NCBI RefSeq assembly: GCF_003287895.1 | Contig: NZ_CP030280.1 | Location: 474,001 to 538,000 of the forward strand | From: Blautia argi | GTDB taxonomy: Bacteria; Bacillota; Clostridia; Lachnospirales; Lachnospiraceae | Direction of reading: 5' to 3' | Length of the DNA: 64,000 nt | In this document: piece after piece, positions 26,211 through 36,239 of the stretch | Position numbering within the stretch: position 1 is the first letter of the stretch | Layout: each line of letters begins with the position of its first letter | Made by a program: the position numbers and the translations under genes | The notes under the pieces: generated by a model | What the model saw: only the letters and a program-made list of their open reading frames with translations | What the model was told of the DNA's origin: nothing | Databases searched by the model: none

Positions 26211-26305
26211 ACTATCATTGAGGTACCCTGTGCAGGCTCAAAAAAGAAAGGTGTTTTGTGTATTTGAAAAAATACAAAAAAAATAAAAACTATTGAAAAA
26301 AAGGC

Positions 26306-26334
26306 TTGCATTTTGGACAGACTTCCATTATACT
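26306..26334 (+). promoter_or_regulatory. Promoter of the S10-spc ribosomal protein operon
   Basis: TTGCAT (-35, 26306-26311) and TATACT (-10, 26329-26334) are separated by 17 nt. It sits 228 nt upstream of rpsJ, leaving a leader of about 220 nt. Confidence 0.8.
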
Positions 26335-26340
26335 AACAAG

Positions 26341-26561
26341 TGCTGTGACATGATAGCTATGAAGCGCGAGGTTGCTGTCAAAGACAGGTTTTCCGTGGAG
26401 CGAATGTCAAGTTAGGAAACTGACGACAAGTCACTGTATTACATCTAAAGACTTACCACTAAGGTGGGAGTGTGTGCAGAATCATGATGACACACACGGG
26501 AATGTGTACAGTCGCCGCTTGTCGTACTAATTAAAAGTGCGAAAAGGAGGAGACTTTTTTT
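26341..26561 (+). promoter_or_regulatory. Long structured 5' leader of the S10 operon
   Basis: No ORF is seen in about 220 nt. A long-range stem joins ACGACAAG (26423-26430) to CTTGTCGT (26518-26525). It encloses a GTGTGT/ACACAC hairpin near 26471-26497, with an alternative pairing ACAC/GTGT just downstream. Another hairpin (CTGTC-AAA-GACAG) lies near 26376. Such leaders often mediate autoregulation by a ribosomal protein (L4 in E. coli S10 operon). Whether that applies here is inference. Confidence 0.55.
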
Positions 26562-26879
26562 ATGGCAAGTCAAGTAATGAGAATCACTTTAAAAGCTTAT
26601 GACCATCAGTTAGTAGATGCGTCAGCAGGCAAAATTATCGAAACTGTTAAGAAAAATGGAGCAACTGTTAGCGGACCGGTACCGCTTCCTACAAAGAAGG
26701 AAGTAGTAACAATTCTTCGTGCGGTTCACAAATACAAAGATTCCAGAGAACAGTTCGAACAGAGAACTCATAAAAGACTGATTGATATCATTGCACCAAC
26801 ACAGAAAACAGTTGATGCTCTGGCAAGACTGGAAATGCCGGCTGGTGTTTACATCGATATCAAGATGAAACAGAAATAA
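26562..26879 (+). CDS. rpsJ: 30S ribosomal protein S10
   Basis: The product has 105 residues with [18 protein letters not shown] sequence ([20 protein letters not shown]) and the conserved [12 protein letters not shown] and RTHKRLIDI segments. S10 sits in the 30S head and, with NusB, takes part in antitermination. It is the first gene of the S10 operon. A strong AAAAGGAGGAG ribosome site is present. Confidence 0.98.
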   Translation: MASQVMRITLKAYDHQLVDASAGKIIETVKKNGATVSGPVPLPTKKEVVTILRAVHKYKDSREQFEQRTHKRLIDIIAPTQKTVDALARLEMPAGVYIDIKMKQK

Positions 26880-27026
26880 AAAAAGTTCTGTTTAAGGTTA
26901 AGAGAGATTATCCTTACAAGGTTGATATAGAAGCAATGCTTTAAGCATCCACTTATGTTGACTGTTTGTCTAGGATGATTGCACATCACAGTGTAATCCG
27001 CTGTAGATTCACAGGAGGTAAAAAGA
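26880..27026 (+). other. 147-nt non-coding spacer between rpsJ and rplC
   Basis: Longer than most gaps in this operon. It contains a small inverted repeat (ATGCTTTAAGCAT, around 26937-26949) but no ORF or T-run terminator. The ribosome site ACAGGAGGT lies just before rplC. No known element recognised. Confidence 0.5.
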
Positions 27027-27656
27027 ATGAAGAAAGCAATCTTAGCTACTAAAGTCGGAATGACTCAAATCTTCAACGAAGACGGAGTTTTAACTCCAGT
27101 AACTGTATTGCAGGCTGGACCTTGTGTAGTAACACAGGTTAAGACAATGGACAATGACGGTTACGAAGCAGTACAGGTTGGTTTTGGCGACAAGAGAGAG
27201 GCTCTTGTAAACAAACCGATGAAAGGACACTTTGATAAAGCTGGTGTTTCCTGCAAGAGATTCGTCAGAGAATTCAAATTAGAAGGCGAATATACATTAG
27301 GACAGGAAATTAAAGCTGACATCTTTGCTGCAGGCGACAAAATCGACGCAACTGCAATCAGCAAAGGTAAAGGATTCCAGGGCGCTATCAAAAGACATGG
27401 ACAGTCCAGAGGACCTATGGCTCACGGTTCCAAATACCATCGTCATGCAGGTTCCAACGGCGCTTGTTCTGACCCGTCCAAAGTATTCAAAGGAAAAAGA
27501 ATGCCGGGACATATGGGACATGTAAAAGTAACTGTTCAGAATCTGGAGGTTGTAAGAGTTGACGCTGAAAACAACTTACTGTTAGTTAAAGGCGCAGTTC
27601 CGGGACCTAAGAAATCCTTAGTTACAATCAAAGAAACTGTAAAATGCGGTAAATAA
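27027..27656 (+). CDS. rplC: 50S ribosomal protein L3
   Basis: The product has 209 residues. It begins [16 protein letters not shown] and contains the methylated-glutamine region [19 protein letters not shown]. It is an early assembly protein near the peptidyl transferase centre. An AGGAGGT ribosome site precedes the ATG. Confidence 0.98.
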   Translation: MKKAILATKVGMTQIFNEDGVLTPVTVLQAGPCVVTQVKTMDNDGYEAVQVGFGDKREALVNKPMKGHFDKAGVSCKRFVREFKLEGEYTLGQEIKADIFAAGDKIDATAISKGKGFQGAIKRHGQSRGPMAHGSKYHRHAGSNGACSDPSKVFKGKRMPGHMGHVKVTVQNLEVVRVDAENNLLLVKGAVPGPKKSLVTIKETVKCGK

Positions 27657-27685
27657 GTTTTCGTTGGAAAGGAGGACCACATAAA

Positions 27686-28306
27686 ATGGCAAACGTATCT
27701 GTTTATAATATGGAAGGCAAAGAAGTTGGAACAATGGAATTAAACGATGCAGTGTTCGGTGTTGAAGTCAACGATCACTTAGTGCATTTAGCAGTTGTTC
27801 GCCAGCTTGCAAATAATCGTCAGGGAACACAGAAAGCAAAAACACGTTCTGAAGTTTCCGGAGGCGGAAGAAAACCTTGGAGACAGAAAGGAACCGGTCA
27901 TGCAAGACAGGGTTCAACAAGAGCTCCACAGTGGACAGGCGGCGGAGTTGTATTTGCTCCTACACCAAGAGATTATTCTGTTAAGATGAATAAAAAAGAA
28001 AGAAGATTAGCGCTGAAATCCGCTCTGACAAGCAGAGTTCAGGAAAACAAGCTTATCGTTCTTGATGAACTGAAATTAGATGAAGTAAAAACAAAAGCAA
28101 TGCAGAATGTTTTAAATAACTTAAATGTTTCCAAGGCAATGGTTGTTTTAGCTGACAACGATGCAAACGTAGTATTATCTGCAAGAAACATTCCTGGTGT
28201 TATTACAGCACTGCCAAATACAATCAATGTATATGATGTGCTGAAATACAACACAGTAATCTTAACAAAAGCTTCTGCAGCAGCAATCGAGGAGGTATAC
28301 GCATAA
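27686..28306 (+). CDS. rplD: 50S ribosomal protein L4
   Basis: The product has 206 residues. The internal loop region [19 protein letters not shown] reaches the exit tunnel. L4 is the known autoregulator of the S10 operon in E. coli. Its stop overlaps the rplW start (TAATG). Confidence 0.98.
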   Translation: MANVSVYNMEGKEVGTMELNDAVFGVEVNDHLVHLAVVRQLANNRQGTQKAKTRSEVSGGGRKPWRQKGTGHARQGSTRAPQWTGGGVVFAPTPRDYSVKMNKKERRLALKSALTSRVQENKLIVLDELKLDEVKTKAMQNVLNNLNVSKAMVVLADNDANVVLSARNIPGVITALPNTINVYDVLKYNTVILTKASAAAIEEVYA

Positions 28307-28605
28307 TGGCAAACGTAAAGTATTATGATGTAATCCTGAAACCAGTTGTGACTGAAAAAAGTATGGCTGCTATGGGCGAGAAAAAATATACTTTCTTAGT
28401 TCACACAGACGCAAACAAAACCATGATCAAAGAAGCTGTTGAGAAAATGTTCGAAGGAACAAAAGTAAAATCTGTCAACACAATGAACTTAGACGGAAAG
28501 AACAAAAGACGTGGAATGACTTTTGGAAAAACTGCTAAGACAAAGAAAGCAATCGTTACATTGACAGAAGACAGCAAAGATATTGAAATTTTTGAGGGGT
28601 TATAA
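28306..28605 (+). CDS. rplW: 50S ribosomal protein L23
   Basis: The product has 99 residues: [16 protein letters not shown] at the N-terminus and [13 protein letters not shown] in the core. It forms part of the tunnel exit docking site for trigger factor and SRP. Coupled to rplD by a 1-nt overlap. Confidence 0.98.
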   Translation: MANVKYYDVILKPVVTEKSMAAMGEKKYTFLVHTDANKTMIKEAVEKMFEGTKVKSVNTMNLDGKNKRRGMTFGKTAKTKKAIVTLTEDSKDIEIFEGL

Positions 28606-28735
28606 GACGAGCCCTTCGATACGAAAATATAGAAACTGAGCAGTCGAGAAAAAATAATCCGATATTTGGCTGCGGCAAAGAAACACCAGGGCATGTTGAA
28701 AGCCTAATGGTGCAGTTATGAAAGGAGAGAACGTA
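28606..28735 (+). other. 130-nt non-coding spacer between rplW and rplB
   Basis: No ORF, no clear terminator. The ribosome site AAAGGAGAG is at its 3' end. An ATG at 28718 is in frame with rplB but lies upstream of this site, so it is unlikely to be the start. No known element recognised. Confidence 0.5.
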
Positions 28736-29581
28736 ATGGGAATTAAATCATACAGCCCATATACACCTTCCAGAAGACACATGACAGGTTCTGATTTCTC
28801 TGAAATCACAACTTCCACACCGGAGAAATCTCTGGTAGTGTCCTTAAAGAAAAATGCTGGACGTAATAATCAGGGTAAAATTACAGTTAGACACCGCGGA
28901 GGCGGAAATAGAAGAAAATACAGAATCATCGACTTCAAGAGAAGAAAAGATGATATCCCTGCAACAGTTAAGACCATCGAATATGACCCAAACAGAACAG
29001 CTAACATTGCTCTTATCTCATACGCTGACGGTGAGAAAGCATACATCTTAGCTCCTGAAGGTTTAAAAGTTGGTATGAAGATTATGAATGGTGCGAATGC
29101 CGAAGTAAGAGTTGGTAACTGCTTACCATTATCTGAAATTCCGGTTGGTACTATGATTCATAATATCGAACTGTATCCGGGAAAAGGCGGACAGTTAGTT
29201 CGTTCCGCTGGTAACGGAGCACAGTTAATGGCAAAAGAAGGCAAATATGCAACACTTCGTCTGCCATCAGGTGAAATGAGAATGGTTCCATTAAACTGCC
29301 GCGCTTCTATCGGCGTTGTAGGAAATGGCGAGCACAGCCTTATCAATATTGGTAAAGCAGGACGTAAACGTCACATGGGTATCAGACCTACAGTTCGTGG
29401 TTCTGTTATGAACCCGAATGACCATCCACACGGCGGTGGTGAAGGTAAGACTGGTATCGGACGCCCAGGTCCATGTACACCATGGGGCAAACCGGCTCTT
29501 GGCTTGAAGACAAGAAAGAAAAAGAAACAGTCTAACAAGTTAATCGTAAGAAGAAGAGATGGTAAAACATTAGCTAAATAG
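28736..29581 (+). CDS. rplB: 50S ribosomal protein L2
   Basis: The product has 281 residues. It begins [18 protein letters not shown], the family's usual start. The conserved [20 protein letters not shown] region appears as [17 protein letters not shown], with the peptidyl-transferase-associated histidine. The ATG at 28736 was chosen over 28718 by homology. Confidence 0.98.
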   Translation: MGIKSYSPYTPSRRHMTGSDFSEITTSTPEKSLVVSLKKNAGRNNQGKITVRHRGGGNRRKYRIIDFKRRKDDIPATVKTIEYDPNRTANIALISYADGEKAYILAPEGLKVGMKIMNGANAEVRVGNCLPLSEIPVGTMIHNIELYPGKGGQLVRSAGNGAQLMAKEGKYATLRLPSGEMRMVPLNCRASIGVVGNGEHSLINIGKAGRKRHMGIRPTVRGSVMNPNDHPHGGGEGKTGIGRPGPCTPWGKPALGLKTRKKKKQSNKLIVRRRDGKTLAK

Positions 29582-29595
29582 TAGGAGGTAAGACA

Positions 29596-29877
29596 ATGGC
29601 TCGTTCATTAAAAAAAGGACCGTTCGCAGATGAAAGCTTACTGAAAAAAGTAGACGCTATGAATGCTGCTGGCGATAAGACAGTTATTAAAACATGGTCA
29701 CGTCGTTCCACAATTTTCCCTTCCTTCGTTGGACATACAATCGCTGTTCATGACGGAAGAAAACATGTGCCAGTGTATGTAACAGAAGATATGGTTGGTC
29801 ACAAACTCGGTGAGTTCGTAGCAACCAGAACATACAGAGGACATGGAAAAGACGAGAAAAAATCAGGTGTTCGCTAA
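29596..29877 (+). CDS. rpsS: 30S ribosomal protein S19
   Basis: The product has 93 residues: [38 protein letters not shown]. It binds 16S rRNA in the head with S13. GGAGGT lies before the ATG. Confidence 0.98.
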   Translation: MARSLKKGPFADESLLKKVDAMNAAGDKTVIKTWSRRSTIFPSFVGHTIAVHDGRKHVPVYVTEDMVGHKLGEFVATRTYRGHGKDEKKSGVR

Positions 29878-29899
29878 TATTTGAAAGGAGGCTTTTATC

Positions 29900-30286
29900 A
29901 TGGCAAAAGGACATAGAAGTCAGATTAAAAGAGCAAGAAATGCTAATAAAGATACAAGACCGTCTGCAAAATTATCTTATGCAAGAATGTCCGTACAGAA
30001 AGCTTGCTATGTACTGGATGTAATTCGTGGTAAAGATGTTCAGACAGCACTGGGTATCTTAACATATAACCCAAGATACGCTTCCAGCGTAATCAAAAAA
30101 TTACTGGAATCAGCTATCGCAAACGCTGAAAACAACAACGGTATGAATCCGGAAAATCTTTACATTGCAGAGTGCTACGCAAACAAAGCACCTACAATGA
30201 AGAGAATTAAACCGAGAGCTCAGGGTAGAGCTTACAGAATCGAAAAGAGAAACTGCCATATTACTGTTGTGTTAGATGAGAGATAA
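29900..30286 (+). CDS. rplV: 50S ribosomal protein L22
   Basis: The product has 128 residues: [21 protein letters not shown] and the tunnel-loop region [17 protein letters not shown]. The loop lines the exit tunnel and is a known macrolide-resistance site. Confidence 0.98.
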   Translation: MAKGHRSQIKRARNANKDTRPSAKLSYARMSVQKACYVLDVIRGKDVQTALGILTYNPRYASSVIKKLLESAIANAENNNGMNPENLYIAECYANKAPTMKRIKPRAQGRAYRIEKRNCHITVVLDER

Positions 30287-30297
30287 GGAGGAGTATC

Positions 30298-30954
30298 ATG
30301 GGACAGAAAGTTAACCCACACGGACTCAGAGTCGGAGTTATCAAAGACTGGGATTCCAAATGGTATGCTGAAGGCGATTTCGCTGATAACTTAGTAGAAG
30401 ACTACAACATCAGAACATACCTGAAAAAGAAATTATACAGTGCAGGTGTTTCTAAGATTGAAATCGAAAGAGCATCTGACAGAGTGAAAATCATTATCTA
30501 CACTGCAAAGCCGGGCGTTGTTATCGGTAAAGGTGGTGCAGAAATCGAAAAAGTAAAAGTTGAATTACAGAAATTCACAGATAAAAAATTAGTTGTTGAT
30601 ATCAAAGAAGTGAAAAGACCGGACAAAGATGCTCAGTTAGTAGCTGAAAACATTGCATTACAGCTGGAAAACCGTATTTCCTTCCGTCGTGCTATGAAAT
30701 CTACAATGTCCAGAACAATGAAAGCCGGAGCAAAAGGTATCAAAACTTCCGTATCCGGACGTCTTGGCGGTGCTGATATGGCTCGTACAGAGTTCTACAG
30801 CGAAGGTACTATTCCGCTTCAGACATTAAGAGCAGATATCGACTATGGTTTCGCTGAAGCAGATACCACTTACGGCAAAGTTGGCGTAAAAGCATGGATC
30901 TACAATGGCGAAGTACTTCCAACAAAAGGAACTAAGGAAGGGAGCGATAAATAA
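30298..30954 (+). CDS. rpsC: 30S ribosomal protein S3
   Basis: The product has 218 residues: [20 protein letters not shown], then a KH domain ([16 protein letters not shown]) and S3 C-terminal region ([17 protein letters not shown]). It forms part of the mRNA entry channel. Confidence 0.98.
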   Translation: MGQKVNPHGLRVGVIKDWDSKWYAEGDFADNLVEDYNIRTYLKKKLYSAGVSKIEIERASDRVKIIIYTAKPGVVIGKGGAEIEKVKVELQKFTDKKLVVDIKEVKRPDKDAQLVAENIALQLENRISFRRAMKSTMSRTMKAGAKGIKTSVSGRLGGADMARTEFYSEGTIPLQTLRADIDYGFAEADTTYGKVGVKAWIYNGEVLPTKGTKEGSDK

Positions 30955-30956
30955 TT

Positions 30957-31394
30957 ATGTTAATGCCAAAAAGAGTTAAACGTCGTAAACAGTTTCGCGG
31001 TTCCATGAAAGGAAAAGCATTAAGAGGAAATAAAATCAACTACGGTGAATTTGGTTTAGTAGCAACTGAACCATGCTGGATTCGTTCTAACCAGATCGAA
31101 GCAGCCCGTGTTGCCATGACTCGTTACATCAAACGTGGTGGTAAAGTATGGATTAAGATTTTCCCAGATAAACCAGTAACAGCAAAACCAGCAGAAACAC
31201 GTATGGGTTCCGGTAAAGGTGCCTTAGAATACTGGGTAGCAGTTGTAAAGCCAGGCAGAGTAATGTTTGAAATCGCAGGCGTTCCGGAAGAAACAGCTCG
31301 TGAAGCGTTACGTCTTGCGATGCACAAGTTACCATGTAAATGTAAAATCGTTTCTCGTGCAGACTTAGAAGGCGGTGATAACAGTGAAAATTAA
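30957..31394 (+). CDS. rplP: 50S ribosomal protein L16
   Basis: The product has 145 residues, starting [15 protein letters not shown], the usual Firmicute start. [19 protein letters not shown] is conserved. It helps position the A-site tRNA. It starts 2 nt after rpsC; its end overlaps rpmC. Confidence 0.98.
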   Translation: MLMPKRVKRRKQFRGSMKGKALRGNKINYGEFGLVATEPCWIRSNQIEAARVAMTRYIKRGGKVWIKIFPDKPVTAKPAETRMGSGKGALEYWVAVVKPGRVMFEIAGVPEETAREALRLAMHKLPCKCKIVSRADLEGGDNSEN

Positions 31395-31587
31395 AAATTA
31401 TGTAGAAGATTTAAAAACAAAATCAGCTGCAGAATTACAGGAAGAATTAGTAGCTGCTAAAAAGGAACTCTTTAACTTGAGATTTCAGAATGCAACAAAT
31501 CAGCTGGACAACACAAGCAGAATTAAAGAAGTTCGCAAGAACATCGCTAGAATCCAGACTCTGATTGCTCAGAAAGCAAACGCATAA
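31384..31587 (+). CDS. rpmC: 50S ribosomal protein L29
   Basis: The product has 67 residues of helical hairpin ([29 protein letters not shown] segment spans the core). I prefer the GTG at 31384, using the GGCGGTGAT ribosome site inside rplP. A GTG three codons upstream (31375) is an alternative. Confidence 0.93.
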   Translation: MKIKNYVEDLKTKSAAELQEELVAAKKELFNLRFQNATNQLDNTSRIKEVRKNIARIQTLIAQKANA

Positions 31588-31625
31588 GGAATTCATTCCT
31601 AGAAATAGAAAGGAGCAGCATAATC

Positions 31626-31881
31626 GTGGAAAGAAATCTTAGAAAAACACGTGTTGGTAAAGTTGTAAGTGACAAAATGGATAAAACCATTGTTGTAGCT
31701 ATCGAAGACCACGTTAAACATCCTCTTTTACGGAAAAATCGTAAAGAGAACATATAAATTAAAAGCGCATGATGAAGAAAACACATGCAATATCGGTGAT
31801 ACTGTAAAAGTTATGGAAACAAGACCATTATCCAAAGATAAAAGATGGAGACTTGTTGAAGTAGTAGAAAGAGCAAAATAA
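31626..31881 (+). pseudogene. rpsQ: 30S ribosomal protein S17, apparent 1-nt frameshift
   Basis: A GTG start at 31626 gives [20 protein letters not shown] and IEDHVKHPL in frame, then the frame breaks. One T too many in TTTT at 31726-31729 is the simplest cause. Removing it gives [21 protein letters not shown] and continues to a stop at 31879-31881 (VVERAK). The span is 3n+1; the repaired length is 84 residues, normal for S17. S17 is a primary 16S rRNA binder and normally needed, so a sequence error is likely. Confidence 0.93.
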
Positions 31882-31902
31882 TTTGTAAGGAGGAATCTAA
31901 GC

Positions 31903-32292
31903 ATGATTCAACAGGAAAGTAGACTTAGAGTCGCTGACAATACAGGTGCAAAAGAAATCCTCTGCATCCGTGTTATGGGTGGTTCTACTAGAAGATATGC
32001 TAACATCGGTGATGTAATCGTTGCTACTGTTAAAGATGCAACACCAGGCGGTGTTGTGAAAAAAGGCGATGTTGTAAAAGCCGTTGTTGTTCGTACTGTA
32101 AAAGGTGTTCGTCGTAAAGATGGTTCTTACATCAAATTCGATGAAAACGCTGCTGTTATTATCAAAGATGACAAGACACCGAAAGGAACTCGTATTTTTG
32201 GACCAGTAGCCAGAGAGCTTCGTGACAAACAGTTTATGAAAAATTGTTTCCTTAGCTCCGGAAGTATTATAGGAGGTAAGCCTGATGTTTAA
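31903..32292 (+). CDS. rplN: 50S ribosomal protein L14, C-terminus altered by an apparent 1-nt insertion
   Basis: The first 112 residues are normal L14 ([46 protein letters not shown]). After QFMK the frame reads [16 protein letters not shown] instead of the expected IVSLAPEVL. Removing one A from the A5 run at 32239-32243 restores [10 protein letters not shown] and a TAG at 32270-32272, for the normal 122 residues. That stop overlaps the rplX ribosome site TAGGAGG. As written, the frame runs into rplX. Confidence 0.93.
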   Translation: MIQQESRLRVADNTGAKEILCIRVMGGSTRRYANIGDVIVATVKDATPGGVVKKGDVVKAVVVRTVKGVRRKDGSYIKFDENAAVIIKDDKTPKGTRIFGPVARELRDKQFMKNCFLSSGSIIGGKPDV

Positions 32293-32590
32293 GATTAAAA
32301 AAGGTGATACTGTAAAAGTTATCGCTGGTAAAGATAAAGACAAAGAAGGAAAAGTAATCTCTGTTAATCCGAAAAAAGGCGCTGTTCTGGTTGAAGGCGT
32401 AAACATGATAACAAAGCACACAAAACCTTCCATGGCGAATCAGCAGGGTGGTATTGTGAACAAAGAAGCTTGGATTGATGCATCTAACGTAATGGTTATG
32501 CATGAAGGAAAAGCTACCAGAGTTGGCTTTAAAGTTGAAGATGGTAAAAAAGTGCGTTTCGCTAAAACTACAGGAAAAGTAATCGATTAA
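32285..32590 (+). CDS. rplX: 50S ribosomal protein L24
   Basis: The product has 101 residues with a KOW motif ([20 protein letters not shown]) and [10 protein letters not shown]. An assembly-initiator protein. AGGAGGT precedes it. Confidence 0.98.
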   Translation: MFKIKKGDTVKVIAGKDKDKEGKVISVNPKKGAVLVEGVNMITKHTKPSMANQQGGIVNKEAWIDASNVMVMHEGKATRVGFKVEDGKKVRFAKTTGKVID

Positions 32591-32610
32591 TAAGAGAGGA
32601 GGCCAATATA

Positions 32611-33150
32611 GTGAGCAGACTGAAAGAAACTTACAAAAATGAAATCGTAGATGCTATGATTAAAAAGTTTGGTTATAAGAATATCATGGAAGTGCCGAAA
32701 CTCGATAAAATCGTTGTAAACATGGGTGTAGGCGAAGCCAAAGATAATGCTAAACTGTTAGATGCAGCAGTAGCTGATATGGAATTAATCACAGGTCAGA
32801 AGGCTGTTACAACAAAAGCAAAAAATTCCGTTGCGAACTTCAAAATTCGTGAAGGTATGCCGATCGGCTGTAAAGTAACATTAAGAGGCGAGAAAATGTA
32901 TGAATTTGCTGACCGCCTTATCAACTTAGCACTGCCTCGAGTACGTGACTTCCGCGGCGTTAATCCAAATGCTTTTGACGGCAGAGGAAACTACGCACTG
33001 GGAATCAAAGAGCAGTTAATTTTCCCTGAAGTGGAATATGATAAAGTCGATAAAGTAAGAGGTATGGATATTATTTTCGTAACTACTGCTAAAACAGACG
33101 AAGAAGCTCGTGAATTATTGACATTATTCAACATGCCATTTGCAAAGTAA
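32611..33150 (+). CDS. rplE: 50S ribosomal protein L5
   Basis: The product has 179 residues. Conserved [27 protein letters not shown] and [20 protein letters not shown]. It binds 5S rRNA. GTG start at 32611 behind GAGAGGAGG. Confidence 0.98.
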   Translation: MSRLKETYKNEIVDAMIKKFGYKNIMEVPKLDKIVVNMGVGEAKDNAKLLDAAVADMELITGQKAVTTKAKNSVANFKIREGMPIGCKVTLRGEKMYEFADRLINLALPRVRDFRGVNPNAFDGRGNYALGIKEQLIFPEVEYDKVDKVRGMDIIFVTTAKTDEEARELLTLFNMPFAK

Positions 33151-33172
33151 GATAAATTAGGAGGGAAAATTC

Positions 33173-33358
33173 ATGGCTAAGACAGCAATGAAAGTTAAAC
33201 AGCAGCGCAAACAGAAATTCTCCACAAGAGAATATAGCCGTTGCCGTATCTGTGGACGTCCACATGCTTACTTAAGAAAATACGGTATCTGCCGTGTTTG
33301 CTTCCGTGAATTAGCATACAAAGGCCAGATTCCGGGAGTTAAAAAAGCAAGCTGGTAG
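33173..33358 (+). CDS. rpsZ: 30S ribosomal protein S14, zinc-binding type
   Basis: The product has 61 residues, the short S14 form with a zinc site of two CxxC motifs (CRICGRPH and CRVCFRE). AGGAGGG precedes it. It is followed by an unusually long 220-nt gap. Confidence 0.97.
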   Translation: MAKTAMKVKQQRKQKFSTREYSRCRICGRPHAYLRKYGICRVCFRELAYKGQIPGVKKASW

Positions 33359-33360
33359 GC

Positions 33361-33500
33361 ATTGAACACTTAGTGAGTCGTCGCCATTCGGCGACGGACG
33401 AACTTAGTGAGAAAGCCGTTCGCGAAAATTAACGCCAAAAGCGAAAGCTGAGTTTAGTTGAGCGAACATACCCCTTCTTTGGGTGTCGGGGAAAATACCT
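33361..33500 (+). repeat. Palindromic repeat element between rpsN and rpsH
   Basis: The 220-nt gap holds a perfect hairpin CGTCGCC-ATTC-GGCGACG (33379-33396), flanked by a direct repeat ACTTAGTGAG (33368-33377 and 33402-33411). Further downstream, GTTCGC (33418-33423) and GCGAAC (around 33461) form an outer inverted pair. No ORF. It looks like a small dispersed REP- or MITE-like element, but other copies cannot be checked here. Confidence 0.55.
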
Positions 33501-33578
33501 AAATGAAACCTAAAGAGGATTTTAAATAAACAAAAAATATTATTACATGAAAAGTCTAAATTATAGGAGGAAACTATC

Positions 33579-33980
33579 ATGACAATGAGCGATCCAATCG
33601 CAGATATGCTTACAAGAATCCGTAACGCAAACACTGCAAAACACGATACAGTAGATGTTCCGGCATCTAAAATGAAACTTGCTATTGCTGACATTCTGTT
33701 AAAAGAAGGTTACATTGCAAAATACGACGTATTAGAAGACGGAGTATTCAAGACAATCCGCATCACATTAAAATACGGTGCAGACAAAAATGAAAAAATC
33801 ATTACAGGTCTGAAGAGAATTTCCAAACCAGGTCTTCGTATCTATGCTGGAAGCCAGGAAATTCCAAGAGTATTAGGTGGATTAGGAATTGCAATCCTTT
33901 CTACAAACCAGGGAGTTATCACAGACAAAGAAGCTAGAAAGCTTCACGTAGGTGGAGAAGTTCTGGCATTTGTATGGTAA
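33579..33980 (+). CDS. rpsH: 30S ribosomal protein S8
   Basis: The product has 133 residues: [20 protein letters not shown] and the C-terminal [21 protein letters not shown] region. A central 16S binder; in E. coli it autoregulates the spc operon. GGAGG precedes it. Confidence 0.98.
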   Translation: MTMSDPIADMLTRIRNANTAKHDTVDVPASKMKLAIADILLKEGYIAKYDVLEDGVFKTIRITLKYGADKNEKIITGLKRISKPGLRIYAGSQEIPRVLGGLGIAILSTNQGVITDKEARKLHVGGEVLAFVW

Positions 33981-33986
33981 TTTTTG

Positions 33987-34047
33987 TGTCCAAGCGAGTT
34001 TTTATTATGTCCAAGCGAGAGGATAACAGGACTTTGTCCTTTATCAT
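33987..34047 (+). repeat. Tandem 12-nt repeat and hairpin between rpsH and rplF
   Basis: TGTCCAAGCGAG occurs at 33987-33998 and again at 34008-34019. A hairpin follows near 34021-34045 (GGAC-TTT-GTCC core, flanked by GATAA/TTATC). The gap is 142 nt, without an ORF. The function is unknown. Confidence 0.6.
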
Positions 34048-34122
34048 AGATAAATGAAGTACTGAAAACAGAAGGGAACCATAATCGGCCCTTCCGAAAA
34101 TCTAAGTAAGGAGGAAATTGGT

Positions 34123-34662
34123 ATGTCACGAATTGGAAGACTGCCTGTAGCTGTTCCAGCAGGAGTAGAAGTTAAAATTGCTGAGAACAACGTAGTGACT
34201 GTAAAAGGTCCTAAAGGAACACTTGAAAAAGCGTTACCTGTTGAAATGTCAATTAAGTTAGAAGATGGTCATGTTGTTGTTACAAGACCAAATGACTTAA
34301 AGAAAATGAAATCTTTACACGGTTTAACAAGAACTCTGATTCAGAACATGGTAATCGGTGTAAGCCAGGGATACGAAAAGACTCTGGAAGTAAACGGTGT
34401 AGGTTATAAAGCAGCAAAACAGGGTAAGAAGCTGGTATTAAGCTTAGGATACTCTCACCCGGTTGAAATGGAAGATCCAGAAGGTCTGGAATCTAAAGTA
34501 GACGGAAATAAAATTGTTGTATCCGGTATTGATAAAGAAAGAGTTGGCCAGTACGCTGCTGAAATCAGAGATAAGAGAAGACCTGAACCATACAAAGGTA
34601 AAGGTATTAAATATGCTGATGAAGTTATCAGACGTAAAGTTGGTAAAACTGGTAAGAAATAA
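34123..34662 (+). CDS. rplF: 50S ribosomal protein L6
   Basis: The product has 179 residues: [17 protein letters not shown], duplicated L6 fold, and [22 protein letters not shown] at the C-terminus (segment of the signature). Located near the sarcin-ricin loop. AAGGAGG precedes it. Confidence 0.98.
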   Translation: MSRIGRLPVAVPAGVEVKIAENNVVTVKGPKGTLEKALPVEMSIKLEDGHVVVTRPNDLKKMKSLHGLTRTLIQNMVIGVSQGYEKTLEVNGVGYKAAKQGKKLVLSLGYSHPVEMEDPEGLESKVDGNKIVVSGIDKERVGQYAAEIRDKRRPEPYKGKGIKYADEVIRRKVGKTGKK

Positions 34663-34679
34663 GTAAGGAGAGTGTAAAA

Positions 34680-35048
34680 ATGGTTAGTAAAGTATCAAGA
34701 GCGAAAGTTCGCGCAAAAAAACATAGAAGATTACGCAATCATCTCAGTGGTACAACTGCTACACCTCGTTTAGCAGTATTCCGCAGCAATAATCATATGT
34801 ATGCTCAAATTATTGACGATACAGTTGGAAAAACTCTTGTTTCTGCTTCTACAACACAGAAAGAAGTAAAAGCTGAGTTAGAAAAAACCAATAACGTTGA
34901 TGCAGCAGCATACTTAGGTACAGTAATTGGTAAAAGAGCAGTCGAAGCTGGTATCAAAGAAGTTGTATTCGACAGAGGCGGTTTCATTTACCACGGAAAG
35001 ATTAAAGCATTAGCAGACGCAGCAAGAGAAGCTGGGTTAGAATTCTAA
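34680..35048 (+). CDS. rplR: 50S ribosomal protein L18
   Basis: The product has 122 residues: [57 protein letters not shown]. It binds 5S rRNA with L5. Confidence 0.98.
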   Translation: MVSKVSRAKVRAKKHRRLRNHLSGTTATPRLAVFRSNNHMYAQIIDDTVGKTLVSASTTQKEVKAELEKTNNVDAAAYLGTVIGKRAVEAGIKEVVFDRGGFIYHGKIKALADAAREAGLEF

Positions 35049-35067
35049 TAAGGGAGGAAATGAACAC

Positions 35068-35577
35068 ATGAAACGTTCTATCATTGATGCTAGTCAGTTT
35101 GAATTAGAAGAAAAAGTAGTGTCAATCAAGCGTGTAACAAAGGTTGTTAAAGGTGGTCGTAACTTCCGTTTCACAGCTTTAGTTGTTGTTGGTGACGGCA
35201 ACGGACATGTTGGCGCTGGTTTAGGTAAAGCAACTGAAATTCCTGAAGCAATCCGCAAAGGAAAAGAAGATGCTATGAAGAAATTAGTTAGTGTAGCAAG
35301 AGATGAAAACGGAAGTATTACACATGACTTTGTTGGAAAATTCGGAAGTGCAGAAATGCTCTTAAAGAAAGCTCCAGAAGGTACTGGTGTTATCGCCGGA
35401 GGTCCAGCTCGTGCAGTTATCGAACTTGCAGGTATTAAGAACATCCGTACAAAATGTATGGGTTCCCGTAACAAACAGAACGTAGTTCTGGCTACAATCG
35501 CAGGTTTGAGCCAGTTAAAGACTCCGGAAGAAGTTGCAAAACTTCGCGGAAAATCTGTTGATGAGATTTTTGCATAA
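35068..35577 (+). CDS. rpsE: 30S ribosomal protein S5
   Basis: The product has 169 residues: dsRBD-like N-terminal domain ([19 protein letters not shown]) and the [21 protein letters not shown] signature. It takes part in decoding fidelity and mRNA entry. Confidence 0.98.
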   Translation: MKRSIIDASQFELEEKVVSIKRVTKVVKGGRNFRFTALVVVGDGNGHVGAGLGKATEIPEAIRKGKEDAMKKLVSVARDENGSITHDFVGKFGSAEMLLKKAPEGTGVIAGGPARAVIELAGIKNIRTKCMGSRNKQNVVLATIAGLSQLKTPEEVAKLRGKSVDEIFA

Positions 35578-35590
35578 GGAGGATTAAAAA

Positions 35591-35773
35591 ATGGCAGATA
35601 AATTAAAAATCACTCTGGTGAAATCTACAATCGGTGCTGTTCCGAAACACAGAAAAACAGTGGAAGCATTAGGTTTAAGAAAACTGAACAAGACAGTTGA
35701 AATGCCGGACAATGCTGCAGTTCGCGGTATGATTCAGCAGGTAAGACACTTAGTTAAAGTTGAAGAAATCTAA
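35591..35773 (+). CDS. rpmD: 50S ribosomal protein L30
   Basis: The product has 60 residues: [24 protein letters not shown] signature (shown in part) and [21 protein letters not shown]. Usual size. Confidence 0.97.
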   Translation: MADKLKITLVKSTIGAVPKHRKTVEALGLRKLNKTVEMPDNAAVRGMIQQVRHLVKVEEI

Positions 35774-35798
35774 TTAATATAAAGAAGGAGGTGCCATC

Positions 35799-36239
35799 AT
35801 GGAATTATCAAACTTAAGACCAGCCGAAGGTTCTAAACAGAGCGACAACTTCAGAAGAGGTCGTGGACACGGTTCAGGTAATGGTAAGACAGCAGGTAAG
35901 GGCCACAAAGGTCAGAAAGCACGTTCTGGTGCAAAAAGACCAGGTTTTGAAGGTGGTCAGATGCCTTTATATAGAAGACTTCCTAAGAGAGGCTTCAAGT
36001 GCAGAAACTCTAAGGAAATCATTGCAGTAAACGTTGATATCTTAAACAGATTTGAAGACGGTACTGAAGTGACACCAGCAGCTTTATTAGCTTCCGGTGC
36101 TATCTCAAAATTAGGAGATGGTGTAAAGCTTCTTGGTAACGGTGAACTTACTAAGAAATTAACTGTAAAAGTAAACGCTGTAAGCGAAAGCGCAAAAGCC
36201 AAGATTGAAGCCGCAGGTGGAACAGTAGAGGTGATCTAA
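35799..36239 (+). CDS. rplO: 50S ribosomal protein L15
   Basis: The product has 146 residues: [17 protein letters not shown], the Gly/Lys-rich [19 protein letters not shown] arm, [17 protein letters not shown]. Its stop overlaps the secY start by 1 nt (TAATG). Confidence 0.98.
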   Translation: MELSNLRPAEGSKQSDNFRRGRGHGSGNGKTAGKGHKGQKARSGAKRPGFEGGQMPLYRRLPKRGFKCRNSKEIIAVNVDILNRFEDGTEVTPAALLASGAISKLGDGVKLLGNGELTKKLTVKVNAVSESAKAKIEAAGGTVEVI

